A DNA stretch of 64,000 nt from contig NZ_CP110128.1 of assembly GCF_028471945.1 (NCBI RefSeq), forward strand, positions 2,964,501 to 3,028,500, read 5' to 3'. A program made the translations under genes and the position numbers. Shown one piece after another: positions 53,522-62,094 of this stretch. A model generated the notes under the pieces. The model had not been told where the DNA came from. It made no database searches and worked only from the letters and a program-made list of their open reading frames with translations. The stretch is from Pseudomonas sp. WJP1. GTDB lineage: Bacteria > Pseudomonadota > Gammaproteobacteria > Pseudomonadales > Pseudomonadaceae. Numbering within the stretch: position 1 is the stretch's first letter; each line of letters opens with the position of its first letter.

Positions 53522-54162
53522 AAAAATTTGCCGCGTGTTTACTGCTGGGTGCCTTGAGCCAGGGCGTCTGGGCCCTGGACGCCGCCGACCAGCAACGTCT
53601 CAATGGCATCCAGCAGAGCTGGGCGCATATTCAGTACGAGTTGCCAGAGGGACAACGCACCGCCGCCTTCGAAACGCTCGCCACCCAGACGGCCGCGTTT
53701 ACCCAGGAACGCCAATCGGTGGCCGAGGCCTGGATCTGGTCCGGCATCGTCACCAGCAGCTGGGCCGGAGCCCAAGGGGGCCTCGGGGCCCTGGGCAAGG
53801 TCAAGGACGCGAAGGCGTATCTGGAAAAAGCCCTGACCCTGGACCCCAAGGCCCTGCAAGGTTCGGCGTACACCAGCCTCGGTGCGCTGTATGACCGGGT
53901 GCCGGGCTGGCCGATCGGTTTCGGTGACGCGGACAAAGCCGAGCAACTGCTCAAGGTCGCCTTGCAGATGAACCCCAATGGCATCGACAGCCTGTACTTC
54001 TGGGGTGACCACCTCTACCGTCAAAAGCGCTACGCTGAGGCCAGGGCCGCGTTGCAAAAAGCCCTGTTGGCAGCCCCGCGTCCCGGTCGGGAAACTGCCG
54101 ATGCCGGGCGTCGTAAAGAGATCGAAACGCTGCTGGTGGACGTGAACAAGAAACTTGGCTGA
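53518..54162 (+). CDS. Exported TPR-repeat protein
   Basis: A 214-aa protein with a signal peptide (MKKFAACLLLGALSQGVWA) and helical repeats. AYLEKALTLDPKALQGSAYTSLGALYDR and AEQLLKVALQMNPNGIDSLYFWGDHLYRQKRYAEARAALQKALLAAP are recognisable TPR units. It is expected in the periplasm as a protein-binding scaffold. It is joined to the SDR gene by an ATGA overlap and followed 11 bp later by the two-component system. Its role may be to sense or present something to the kinase; that is inference. Confidence 0.85.
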   Translation: MKKFAACLLLGALSQGVWALDAADQQRLNGIQQSWAHIQYELPEGQRTAAFETLATQTAAFTQERQSVAEAWIWSGIVTSSWAGAQGGLGALGKVKDAKAYLEKALTLDPKALQGSAYTSLGALYDRVPGWPIGFGDADKAEQLLKVALQMNPNGIDSLYFWGDHLYRQKRYAEARAALQKALLAAPRPGRETADAGRRKEIETLLVDVNKKLG

Positions 54163-54173
54163 CAGGAGCCCGC

Positions 54174-54836
54174 GTGCGCTTACTACTGATTGAAGATGAT
54201 GTAGCCCTCGGTGAAGGCATTCATCAAGCCCTGGGGCGCGAAGGCTATACCGTCGACTGGTTGCAAGACGGCAGCAGCGCCTTGCATGCACTGCTCAGCG
54301 AAACCTTTGACTTGGCGGTGCTTGACCTTGGCCTGCCGCGCATGGACGGGCTCGAAGTGCTGCGGCGCTTGCGCGACAGCGGTTCGAACCTGCCGGTGCT
54401 GATTCTCACGGCCCGGGATGCCACCGAAGACCGCATTGCCGGGCTCGACGCCGGGGCGGATGATTACTTGATCAAGCCGTTCGACCTGGCCGAGTTCAAG
54501 GCGCGCCTGCGGGCCCTGTTGCGGCGCAGCGCCGGGCGCGCGCAGGTGTTGATAGAGCACGCTGGCATCAGGCTCAACCCTGGCACCCAGCAAGTCAGCT
54601 ACCAGGGCGAGCCGGTGGCGCTCACGCCCAAGGAGTATCAACTGCTGCACGAACTCCTTTCGCCGCCAGGCCGGGTCATGACCCGCGACCATTTGATGCA
54701 GTTGCTCTACGGCTGGAACGAGGAGGCTGAAAGCAACACCCTGGAAGTGCACATCCATCACCTGCGCAAGAAGTTCTCCACCGACCTGATCCGCACCATT
54801 CGCGGCGTCGGTTATCTGGTGGAGGAGCGTCGGTGA
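54174..54836 (+). CDS. OmpR-family response regulator (QseB/PmrA-like)
   Basis: A 220-aa regulator. The receiver domain has LLLIEDDVALGEGIHQAL, phospho-acceptor Asp in LAVLDLGLPRMDG (about residue 51), Thr in LILTARD and Lys in YLIKPFD. The C-terminal winged helix has LTPKEYQLLHELLSPPGRVMTRDHLMQLLYGWNEEAESNTLEVHIHHLRKKF. GTG 54174 with CAGGAG upstream. It overlaps the kinase gene by GTGA. Relatives (QseB, PmrA) regulate envelope and metal responses. As part of this operon it may autoregulate the ligase/oxidase genes. Confidence 0.92.
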   Translation: MRLLLIEDDVALGEGIHQALGREGYTVDWLQDGSSALHALLSETFDLAVLDLGLPRMDGLEVLRRLRDSGSNLPVLILTARDATEDRIAGLDAGADDYLIKPFDLAEFKARLRALLRRSAGRAQVLIEHAGIRLNPGTQQVSYQGEPVALTPKEYQLLHELLSPPGRVMTRDHLMQLLYGWNEEAESNTLEVHIHHLRKKFSTDLIRTIRGVGYLVEERR

Positions 54837-56200
54837 CGTCGATCCGCCGTCGCACCCTGACGCTGATCATCGGCCTGATGCTCGCGGGTCTCGGTGTGAT
54901 CAGCGCCTTGAACCTGTACGACAGCCATCACGAAATTGCCGAAGTGTACGATGCCCAACTCGCGCAAAACGCGCGATTGCTGCAGGGCGTGCTGCGCATG
55001 CCACTGGCCAGCAAGGAGCACGCAGAGTTGTATGAGGCGTTCAACAAAGCCTTGAGCGAAGCGGTGCCCAGGGGTGACGGCCACCCCTATGAAAGGAAGA
55101 TTGCCTTTCAGGTCTTCAATTCCCAGGGCGAAGTGCTGGTGCACACCGCCAGCGCTCCCTCTTTCACTGTTGCCCCCTCCATTCCCGGCTTCAGCGATGT
55201 GGTGGACCTGAACAACCGCCACTGGCGCGCGTTCCTGCTGGAAGACAAGCAGAGTCACCTGCGGATCTGGGTCGGTGAACGGGACGACGTACGGGCGGAC
55301 CTGGTCGACCGGATCGTGCGCCATACCCTTTGGCCTAACGTGTTGGGCAGCCTGCTGCTTGCGGTGATGGTCTGGCTGGCCATCGGCTGGGGTCTCAAGC
55401 CGCTGGCGAACATGGCGGCGACCCTGCGTGCACGGCACAGCGGCTCACTGGAGCCGTTGCACCTGTCGCCACTGCCCAGCGAGCTGGAGCCCATGCAAGC
55501 GGCGCTCAACCGCGTGCTCGCGCAGATTCAGGAAGTACTGGGGCGTGAGCGACGTTTTATCGCCGACGCCGCCCACGAAATGCGCACGCCGCTGGCTGTA
55601 CTCAGGGTGCATGCGCAAAACCTGATGGAGGCGGGGAGCGAGGCGGAGCGCCGCGCATCGCTGGAACACCTGATCGCCGGCGTGGACCGTACCAGCCGAC
55701 TGGTCAACCAATTGCTCACGATGGCGCGCATCGAACCCCAGGCAGGCATTCAACCGCCCGAACACATTGACTTGGCGGCCACGGTTCGCGACAGCCTGAT
55801 TCAGCTGACGCCCTGGTTGTTGGGCAAAAACCTGGAACTGGTGTTCGATGTCAGCGGCGACGTCGGCCAGGTAAAAGTCGATCCTGCGGCCATTGATATT
55901 GCCTTGAACAACCTGGTGACCAATGCGGCGAACTTCTCGCCTGCGCATGGGTTGATCACTGTCAGGCTGGCCAAAACGGAACAGGGCTATGAACTGTCCG
56001 TGGAGGACGACGGGCCGGGGATCAAGGAAGAGGACCGCGAGCGGCTGTTCGAGCGATTCTACAGCCGGGCAAATGACCAGGGAGCAGGCTTGGGACTGAC
56101 CATCGTTCGGGCCATTGCCGATCGCCTGGGTGGGCAGGTCAGGCTGGAGAATCGCGAGCAGGGTGGATTGCGCGCTTCGTTGGAAATCCGGCGCTTTTGA
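54833..56200 (+). CDS. Sensor histidine kinase (QseC/PmrB-like)
   Basis: A 455-aa inner-membrane kinase. Two helices (about 8-28 and 165-188) enclose a periplasmic sensor of about 135 residues. The HisKA box is FIADAAHEMRTPLAVLRVHA with the phospho-His near residue 248. The ATPase motifs are ALNNLVTNAANFSP (N), VEDDGPGIKEEDRERLFERFYS (G1/F) and GAGLGLTIVRAIADRLGG (G2). It begins in a GTGA overlap with the regulator. The partner is the adjacent regulator. The ligand is unknown; the upstream exported TPR protein could be related to sensing. Confidence 0.93.
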   Translation: MTSIRRRTLTLIIGLMLAGLGVISALNLYDSHHEIAEVYDAQLAQNARLLQGVLRMPLASKEHAELYEAFNKALSEAVPRGDGHPYERKIAFQVFNSQGEVLVHTASAPSFTVAPSIPGFSDVVDLNNRHWRAFLLEDKQSHLRIWVGERDDVRADLVDRIVRHTLWPNVLGSLLLAVMVWLAIGWGLKPLANMAATLRARHSGSLEPLHLSPLPSELEPMQAALNRVLAQIQEVLGRERRFIADAAHEMRTPLAVLRVHAQNLMEAGSEAERRASLEHLIAGVDRTSRLVNQLLTMARIEPQAGIQPPEHIDLAATVRDSLIQLTPWLLGKNLELVFDVSGDVGQVKVDPAAIDIALNNLVTNAANFSPAHGLITVRLAKTEQGYELSVEDDGPGIKEEDRERLFERFYSRANDQGAGLGLTIVRAIADRLGGQVRLENREQGGLRASLEIRRF

Positions 56201-56273
56201 CGTTGTCATTTACATGACGCAAAGTGCCCAGGTTAGCCAGTCGAGCAATTACATAGTCAAACAGGAATGACCG

Positions 56274-57677
56274 ATGTCCCAGCGCCGCTCAACATGGATT
56301 GCTCTATTGGTAGCCGTCACGTTCTTCATGGAGAACCTCGATGCCACGGTGATCGCTACCGCGTTGCCTGACATGGCCAGGACGTTCGGCGTCGCGGCGG
56401 TGGACCTGAACATTGGCATGAGCGCCTACATGCTCGCCGTGGCGGTGTCCATCCCCATGAGCGGCTGGTTGGCTGACCGTTTCGGCTCGCGCCTGGTCTT
56501 CAGTTCGGCGATCGTCCTGTTCACCCTGTCTTCGTTGATGTGCGGGTTGAGTGACAGCCTCGAAACCTTTGTCGCGGCTCGCGTGCTGCAAGGCATCAGC
56601 GGCGCGATGATGGTCCCGGTGGGGCGCCTGGCGGTGCTGCGCAGCACCGAGAAGAAAGACCTGGTGCGCGCGATCTCATTCATTACCTGGCCCGGCCTGG
56701 TCGCACCGGTACTTGGCCCTCCCGTGGGCGGTTTCATCGTCACCCACGCTTCCTGGCCGTGGATTTTCTATCTCAATCTGCCATTGGGCGTGTTGGCCCT
56801 GGTTGCCGCGCTGGCCTTGCTGCCTAAACGGGACGACGCCAGTGCGAGGACGTTCGATTTCAGTGGCTTTCTGTTGGTGGGTATCGCCAGCGCTGCCTTG
56901 CTGTATGGCGTGGAGATGCTCGGGCAAAGTCGTGACGATGTGCTACAAGGCCTGGCACTGAGTGGCACCGGTGTGGTTCTCGGCATTTTCGCCTGGCGGC
57001 ATATGCGTCGGCATGCGCAACCCCTGCTGGCGCTGGGTGTAACCGGTATTCGTACTTTCAACGTTTGCCTGTGCGGGGGCTCGATTTTCCGGATCGCCAT
57101 CAGCACCTTGCCGTTTCTCCTGCCGCTGATGTTTCAACTGGCTTTCGGTCTTTCTGCGTTCGATGCGGGGTTGCTGGTGTTGGCGGTGTTCGCCGGCAAC
57201 CTGGCGATGAAACCTTTCACAACCTGGGTGATGCAGCGTTGGGGGTTTCGTCCGGTGCTGATGGTCAACGGCATCCTTGGCGTCCTGGCGATAGCGGCGT
57301 GCGCGCTGCTGGATGAGCGCATGAGTCCGGCGCTGATCCTGTTCATCCTGTTCGTCGGTGGCCTGTCACGCTCCATGCAGTTCACCGTGTTCAACACACT
57401 GGCCTTTGCCGAAATCCCCAAGGAACAGATGAGCGACGCTTCAACCCTGTTCAGCATGTTCTTCCAGTTGAGCATGGCGATGGGGGTGGCCATCGGCGCG
57501 TTGCTACTGCGCCTTTCCATGAACATCCATGGCACCGCAGGGCACGCCGAGACTGCCGACTTCCAGCTGACATTCCTGTGTGTGGCGGTAATTGCCGCCA
57601 TCGCCTTGCTGGACAACCTGCGACTGCCGCCCCAGGCGGGGGAGGCGGTGTTGCAGCGTGCACGGGCCAAGGATTAG
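56274..57677 (+). CDS. MFS transporter, DHA2 (EmrB/QacA) family
   Basis: A 467-aa exporter with 14 predicted helices: MENLDATVIATALPDMARTFG (motif A-like start), GWLADRFGSRLVF, LGPPVGGFIVTHASWPWIFYLNLPLGVLALVAAL (motif C). These proton-driven pumps extrude toxic or self-made compounds. It follows the two-component kinase by 73 bp on the same strand. It may be the export part of the preceding operon or its regulated target. No membrane-fusion or outer-membrane partner is adjacent. Its stop overlaps the convergent kinase gene by 4 bp. Confidence 0.92.
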   Translation: MSQRRSTWIALLVAVTFFMENLDATVIATALPDMARTFGVAAVDLNIGMSAYMLAVAVSIPMSGWLADRFGSRLVFSSAIVLFTLSSLMCGLSDSLETFVAARVLQGISGAMMVPVGRLAVLRSTEKKDLVRAISFITWPGLVAPVLGPPVGGFIVTHASWPWIFYLNLPLGVLALVAALALLPKRDDASARTFDFSGFLLVGIASAALLYGVEMLGQSRDDVLQGLALSGTGVVLGIFAWRHMRRHAQPLLALGVTGIRTFNVCLCGGSIFRIAISTLPFLLPLMFQLAFGLSAFDAGLLVLAVFAGNLAMKPFTTWVMQRWGFRPVLMVNGILGVLAIAACALLDERMSPALILFILFVGGLSRSMQFTVFNTLAFAEIPKEQMSDASTLFSMFFQLSMAMGVAIGALLLRLSMNIHGTAGHAETADFQLTFLCVAVIAAIALLDNLRLPPQAGEAVLQRARAKD

Positions 57678-59137
57678 TGCGGTGGTTTGGCTTTCCCGTC
57701 CTGGACCCTGAAACTCAAGTGCACCGATGTTCCCTGTTTTTCCTGGATTGTCAGGCGCGCGTCGCCGCCGAAACATTCCATGATCTGCCTCACCATGATA
57801 AAGCCAATACCCAGCCTGCCTTGTCGGGTGGTGTAGAAAGATTTGAAGGCCATCAGTTGCTGTTGCCGGGAAGATCCACCCCCGGTGTCGCAGATGGTCA
57901 GGTTCAGCCATTGTTGGGCATCATCCAGGCGAGCCTCGATGTTCAGGGTTCCGGCGGTCGGCATCGCCTCTATGGCATTGGCAATGACGCTTCTTAAAAT
58001 TTGCGAGAGCAACAGCGGATTGCTGATGACCCGGGGCGTGGATTGATTTTTGAACGCCACCTGGATTTTTGATGCACTCAGTTGCGCGCTGAAGCTGTCG
58101 AGTGCGACCTGTACCATCTCCATCGGATCCACCAGCTCTGCCTCGCCGCGGATCGGGCCCAGGCACAGGAGCAATTCCTGTACCCATCGCGACATCCGGT
58201 CCACCTGACCGACAATATCGTCGAGGTGCTTGCTTGCAGGCTGGCCGTCCATGTCATTTGCCAGTTCTGCGCTTGAACGGATGCAAGCCAGTGGGTTACG
58301 CAGGCTATGGGCAATGGCCGTGGACACTTCGCCCAAGCCAACGTAGGTTTTGTTGGCAACGACTTGAGCTTCTTTTGACGCCAGCTGGATCGATGTTCGT
58401 CGGGCAATCCAGTAAATCCCGAAATAAACCATCAGACCGCCCATGGTGGACAACCAGATTAGCCAGTGCCCGTGGTTGAGGCGTTCAATGAGGTCCGCAG
58501 GCTCCCTGTAGATTTCAACCACCGCCAGAATTTTCCCCTGGTCATCGACGATAGGGATGTAGCTTTCGATGAAAAATTCTTTCGGGGGGTGCAGGAATTT
58601 CTGTTCGCTGCGGTCTGCATCGACATTGCTGTACTTGGTGGATATCCGCTCCTTGGAACTGAATGCCTGCTCAAGCTCGTCATTCAGGAATGCTCGCCCA
58701 ACCAGCTTCTTGTTCGTTGACCAGACCACTGTTCGAAGTGGGGAATAGATATTGATCAGGAGCGAGTTCGGGAGCTGCGCAAGATAGTCCAGGAATTCGA
58801 AGCTGATGGGCTGTGCGATCTGCTTCTGGTCTTGCGGCATCGTCTTCTGTTGAGTGAATGCCAGCAACTCCCCGATCTGCATACCCGCCAGTCCGTGATG
58901 GCGTATGTCACCCTTTGCGATGGTCTGGATGAACTGTGCTGACGTCAGTGCATCGCGCTCGAGGCTTTCCGCGACCAGGAAACTCGTCGACAAAGAGCCC
59001 AGCCCAAAAGCAATCACACTGACGAGAAGGAAGCTGGCAATGGAAAACCAGCGCAGGAGATTGAATTGTTGAGTGGGTGCAATCGAGTCAACTGTTCCAG
59101 GGCGAAAACGTTTATACAGCACGTCGATTGCAGGCAT
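57674..59137 (-). CDS. Orphan sensor histidine kinase with degenerate ATP-binding box
   Basis: A 487-aa kinase. There are two membrane helices (about 25-50 and 225-248) around a large periplasmic sensor (about 55-220). The HisKA box is VSTAIAHSLRNPLACIRSSAEL with the phospho-His in AHSLRN. The ATPase domain is LRSVIANAIEAMPTAG (N), CDTGGGSSRQQ (G1, deviating from DxGxG), FKSFYTTRQG and RLGIGFIMVRQIMECFGG (G2). The family resembles NtrB/DctB-like kinases. No response regulator gene adjoins it, so its partner must lie elsewhere. The unusual G1 suggests lowered or altered ATP use but need not abolish activity. Confidence 0.88.
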   Translation of the reverse strand: MPAIDVLYKRFRPGTVDSIAPTQQFNLLRWFSIASFLLVSVIAFGLGSLSTSFLVAESLERDALTSAQFIQTIAKGDIRHHGLAGMQIGELLAFTQQKTMPQDQKQIAQPISFEFLDYLAQLPNSLLINIYSPLRTVVWSTNKKLVGRAFLNDELEQAFSSKERISTKYSNVDADRSEQKFLHPPKEFFIESYIPIVDDQGKILAVVEIYREPADLIERLNHGHWLIWLSTMGGLMVYFGIYWIARRTSIQLASKEAQVVANKTYVGLGEVSTAIAHSLRNPLACIRSSAELANDMDGQPASKHLDDIVGQVDRMSRWVQELLLCLGPIRGEAELVDPMEMVQVALDSFSAQLSASKIQVAFKNQSTPRVISNPLLLSQILRSVIANAIEAMPTAGTLNIEARLDDAQQWLNLTICDTGGGSSRQQQLMAFKSFYTTRQGRLGIGFIMVRQIMECFGGDARLTIQEKQGTSVHLSFRVQDGKAKPPH

Positions 59138-59352
59138 AGGGAGTACTCCAGGGTATGCTGCATTCCAGCAGCTTCAACCACTCAACCAAGTCCTGGATGA
59201 TCAGCAGTATCCATGCCAATGCAGTGCCGCGCTTGCGCGGTGCGCCTGGCAACCGTCTCACCAGGGAAACACCGGGCCCGAAGCGGGTACTAAAACCCAT
59301 ATGTGGGGGCAGTTTCCCCTGAGCGTCGGAGAGCGGTTGCGCGCCCGCGCCG

Positions 59353-61056
59353 TCAGACAGGCTGCACCACCTTTCGATGCAACCACCGGGCTTCGCTTTG
59401 CAGTTCCAGCACGTGCCGATGGAAGCGTTCCAGCGAGGCATTGTGGCCGACGCTGATCAGGATCGACTCCGGCAGTGTCTGTTTGAGCAACTGATAGCAG
59501 CGCGTTTCGTTCGCATGATCCAGTGCCGAACTGCTCTCATCGAGGAACAGCACGCTGGGGCGGACCATCAGCGCCCGAACGAAGGCACAGCGTTGCTGTT
59601 CGCCGACGCTCAAGGTCTGGGCCCAATCCTGTTCCTCATCCAGTTGTTCGCCCAGGTGTTGCAGGCCGACTTGTTGCATGGCCAGGCGCAGTTCGACGTC
59701 GTGATCGCGATGGGGGGGCAGGGGATACCAGAGCGCATCGCGCAAGCTGCCCAGCGGCAGATAAGGTTTTTGCGAGAGTGTCAGGGTGCGCGCCCGGTCG
59801 TAACGGGTCGAACCGCGAGCATGGGGCCAAAGCCCCGTGAGCGCACGAATCAGTGTCGACTTGCCGTGGCCGGACGGCGCGCTGATCAGCAGGCTGTCAC
59901 CGGGCTCGAGTGACAGGTTGAAGCCTTCGAGCAGAGTCCGGCCGTTTGGCAGCCAGATGTCCAGGTCCTTGATATGCAGGCCATCGGACTGCTGCCCGAT
60001 GTTGACCCCCGCCTTGAGGTCGACCTTGTCCAGGCGCTCCTGGAAACCGATCAGCCGGTCGATCACCGATTTCCAGGCCGACAGTTCCGGGAACACCTCG
60101 ACAAGGTAGGCAATGGCCGCATGCACTTCGCCGAAGGCGGCGCTGATCTGGGTCAGGCGACCCAGAGGAAACGCACCGGCAAAAAACTGTGGCGCCATGA
60201 TGAACATCGGGATGACCGTGGCACTGCGCAAGTAGAAGGTCGAGTAACCCATGATCAACTTCTGCTTTTTCACCAGTGCCCAGAAGTTCTCCAGCGCCGC
60301 TTCCAGGCGTTGGTTGAACCGGGCATTTTCCATGGCTTCGCCGCGGTAATGGGCAACCGAGTCGGCGTTTTCCCGCAAGCGCATCAAGGAAAAGCGAAAG
60401 TCGGCTTCGCGCCGCTGTTGCATGAAGTTGAGCCGCGGCAATGCACGCCCCAGCCAAAACGCGAGGCCCGTGCCCAATAGCGCGTAGACCAGGGCGATCC
60501 ACACCAGCAACCCCGGGATGACCAGTGATTGGCCGGCGAACGGCACGCTGACCAGGCTGGAAGCCTGCCAGAGGATATGCAGGAAGGAAAACAGCGACAC
60601 CACCGACGTCAGCAATCCCAGGCTCAACTTGAGCGACTTGACGATGAACAGGTCGATGTCCTCGGCGATCCGCTGATCAGGGTTGTCGACGTCGGTCTCG
60701 GTCAGCTTCAGCTTCTGGTAACGCTGGTAGCCCAGCCATTGACCGAGCATGTTGCGGGTCGCCCAACGGCGCCAGCGCAACGTCAGCTTTTGCTGGAAGT
60801 GAAACGCGGCGACGGTAAACGCCGCGGTGCCCACCTGCAGCGCGATGAACTGCACACCGCCGAGGAGAAAGCCTTCGTAGTCCTTGTCCTGCAGGGCGTT
60901 GTAGAAGTGCAGGTTCCAGAAGTTGGTGAGGATGTTGACCCCCACCAGGCACAGGGTCATCAGCACCGTGCCCAGCAACAGCAGCAGGGCCGGGTACTTT
61001 TGTTCGGATGCCCAGAAAGGCCTTGCCAGACGCCAGAAGTTGCGGAGTGTTTGCAT
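59353..61056 (-). CDS. ABC transporter, fused permease/ATPase (SbmA/YddA-like)
   Basis: A 567-aa protein of the ABC_membrane_2 type: an N-terminal six-helix domain (about 25-320) with FWNLHFYNALQDKDYEGFL and FHFQQKLTLRWRRWATRNMLGQWL. The ATPase domain (about 370-560) has SAPSGHGKSTLIRAL (Walker A), TLSVGEQQRCAFVRALM (signature), VLFLDESSSALD (Walker B) and SVGHNA. It is related to SbmA/BacA peptide importers and YddA. It is divergent from the FhuF-like gene across a Fur-like palindrome and close to a peptide-siderophore exporter, so a role in siderophore trafficking is plausible but unproved. Confidence 0.9.
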   Translation of the reverse strand: MQTLRNFWRLARPFWASEQKYPALLLLLGTVLMTLCLVGVNILTNFWNLHFYNALQDKDYEGFLLGGVQFIALQVGTAAFTVAAFHFQQKLTLRWRRWATRNMLGQWLGYQRYQKLKLTETDVDNPDQRIAEDIDLFIVKSLKLSLGLLTSVVSLFSFLHILWQASSLVSVPFAGQSLVIPGLLVWIALVYALLGTGLAFWLGRALPRLNFMQQRREADFRFSLMRLRENADSVAHYRGEAMENARFNQRLEAALENFWALVKKQKLIMGYSTFYLRSATVIPMFIMAPQFFAGAFPLGRLTQISAAFGEVHAAIAYLVEVFPELSAWKSVIDRLIGFQERLDKVDLKAGVNIGQQSDGLHIKDLDIWLPNGRTLLEGFNLSLEPGDSLLISAPSGHGKSTLIRALTGLWPHARGSTRYDRARTLTLSQKPYLPLGSLRDALWYPLPPHRDHDVELRLAMQQVGLQHLGEQLDEEQDWAQTLSVGEQQRCAFVRALMVRPSVLFLDESSSALDHANETRCYQLLKQTLPESILISVGHNASLERFHRHVLELQSEARWLHRKVVQPV

Positions 61057-61121
61057 GAGGTCCTTGTGAGCCCGGTCGCTGATGACGTTGAGTTTGCAGG
61101 AGAGGACGGATAGGATCGGCC

Positions 61122-61140
61122 AATGCTAATCGTTTGCATT
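61122..61140. promoter_or_regulatory. Fur-box-like palindrome in divergent region
   Basis: AATGCTAATCGTTTGCATT, a near-perfect 19-bp dyad with AATGC/GCATT arms, has the size and AT pattern of Pseudomonas Fur sites, though it differs from the consensus at several bases. It sits between the divergent ABC and FhuF-like genes. Confidence 0.55.
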
Positions 61141-61255
61141 AAACAGGGATAGTCATGGGAGTCCCGTTATCGAATTTCCACAATGGCTGACCCAGGCCTG
61201 GCCGCCGATCCAGCAGGTCATCTGCAATGAGCCGGGTGATCAGCCCTCCATCGCC

Positions 61256-61945
61256 TTGAGTCGGCTTGCCGACCCCGCCGTGCTGCAACTCTTGCTGACC
61301 CGGTTCGCCTTGCTTTATCCGGGGGTGAACCGTGCTGCCGTGGTTTCGCAGTGGTCGATGAACTACATGAGCATCGTTTTGCCGGCCGCATTCGCCTGTG
61401 TACTTACCCGCCAGGCAGCGCTCGATTTCTGGGAAGGAGAGGCGGTGCTGCTGCACGATGATGGACAACCCCAGGCCGTGGGGTTGGCTGTGCAGCCAGC
61501 GAAACTGGCCCCGCAAGACCGCGCGGCCTATTGGTCGCGCTTGATCCACGAGCACCTGGCGCCGCTGTTCGTCACCCTGGCCGCCGCCGGAGGCCTGGCC
61601 CCGAAAGTCCTGTGGGGCAACATGGTCGCCATCTGGGACGGCGCCTTCGCCAGAATGGATGCCGACTTCTCCAGGGACGGCTTCGCCGAGGCGCACCAGT
61701 GGCTGGAGCAAGCGATCGTCAACGATGGGCGCCTGAAGTTGCGGGGCCTGCAACGCATGGTCGAATCACCGGCACCGCAGATTGTCCCGCGATTGCCATT
61801 GCGGCGGCATTGCTGCCTGCATTACCAGTTGCACGAACCCGTCGAAGGCGAACCGGCAGTGCTTTGTGAGTCCTGCCCCAAGTTGCATCGCCTGCCGGTG
61901 GCAGAACAGGTCAGCTACCTGCACTACATCTACCAGGACGATTGA
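61256..61945 (+). CDS. FhuF-like siderophore-iron reductase
   Basis: A protein of at least 229 aa. It contains SQWSMNYMSIVLPAAFACVL, KVLWGNMVAIWDGAFARMDADF, and a C-terminal iron-sulphur motif with ligands CC-x16-C-x2-C (HCCLHYQL...LCESCPKLH), the pattern of FhuF/FchR reductases that free iron from ferric siderophores in the cytosol. TTG 61256 is the only standard start in frame. The frame stays open and protein-like up to about 61130 (PVIEFPQWLTQAWPPIQQVI), so the true start is probably upstream; a non-standard start or a small frameshift near ATG 61155 is possible. A Fur-like box lies just upstream. Confidence 0.8.
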   Translation: MSRLADPAVLQLLLTRFALLYPGVNRAAVVSQWSMNYMSIVLPAAFACVLTRQAALDFWEGEAVLLHDDGQPQAVGLAVQPAKLAPQDRAAYWSRLIHEHLAPLFVTLAAAGGLAPKVLWGNMVAIWDGAFARMDADFSRDGFAEAHQWLEQAIVNDGRLKLRGLQRMVESPAPQIVPRLPLRRHCCLHYQLHEPVEGEPAVLCESCPKLHRLPVAEQVSYLHYIYQDD

Positions 61946-61976
61946 GCGCCTCGATCCTTTCTGGCTTGCAGAGCAC

Positions 61977-62094
61977 TTGTAGGAGCGAGCCTGCTCGCGA
62001 TGGACGTCAACGATAACGCGCCCTGTCTGGATAAACGCGTCGCTCTGGAGTTTTTCGTCGGAACGCCGCCCGGAGCATGCTCGATCCTACAGGG
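61977..62094. repeat. Degenerate REPIN with shared spacer
   Basis: TTGTAGGAGCGAGCCTGCTC at 61977 and a decayed complementary arm (GGAGCATGCTCGATCCTACA) ending at 62092. The spacer GACGTCAACGATAACGCG near 62004 is shared in reverse with the REPIN at 24.6 kb. Confidence 0.75.
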
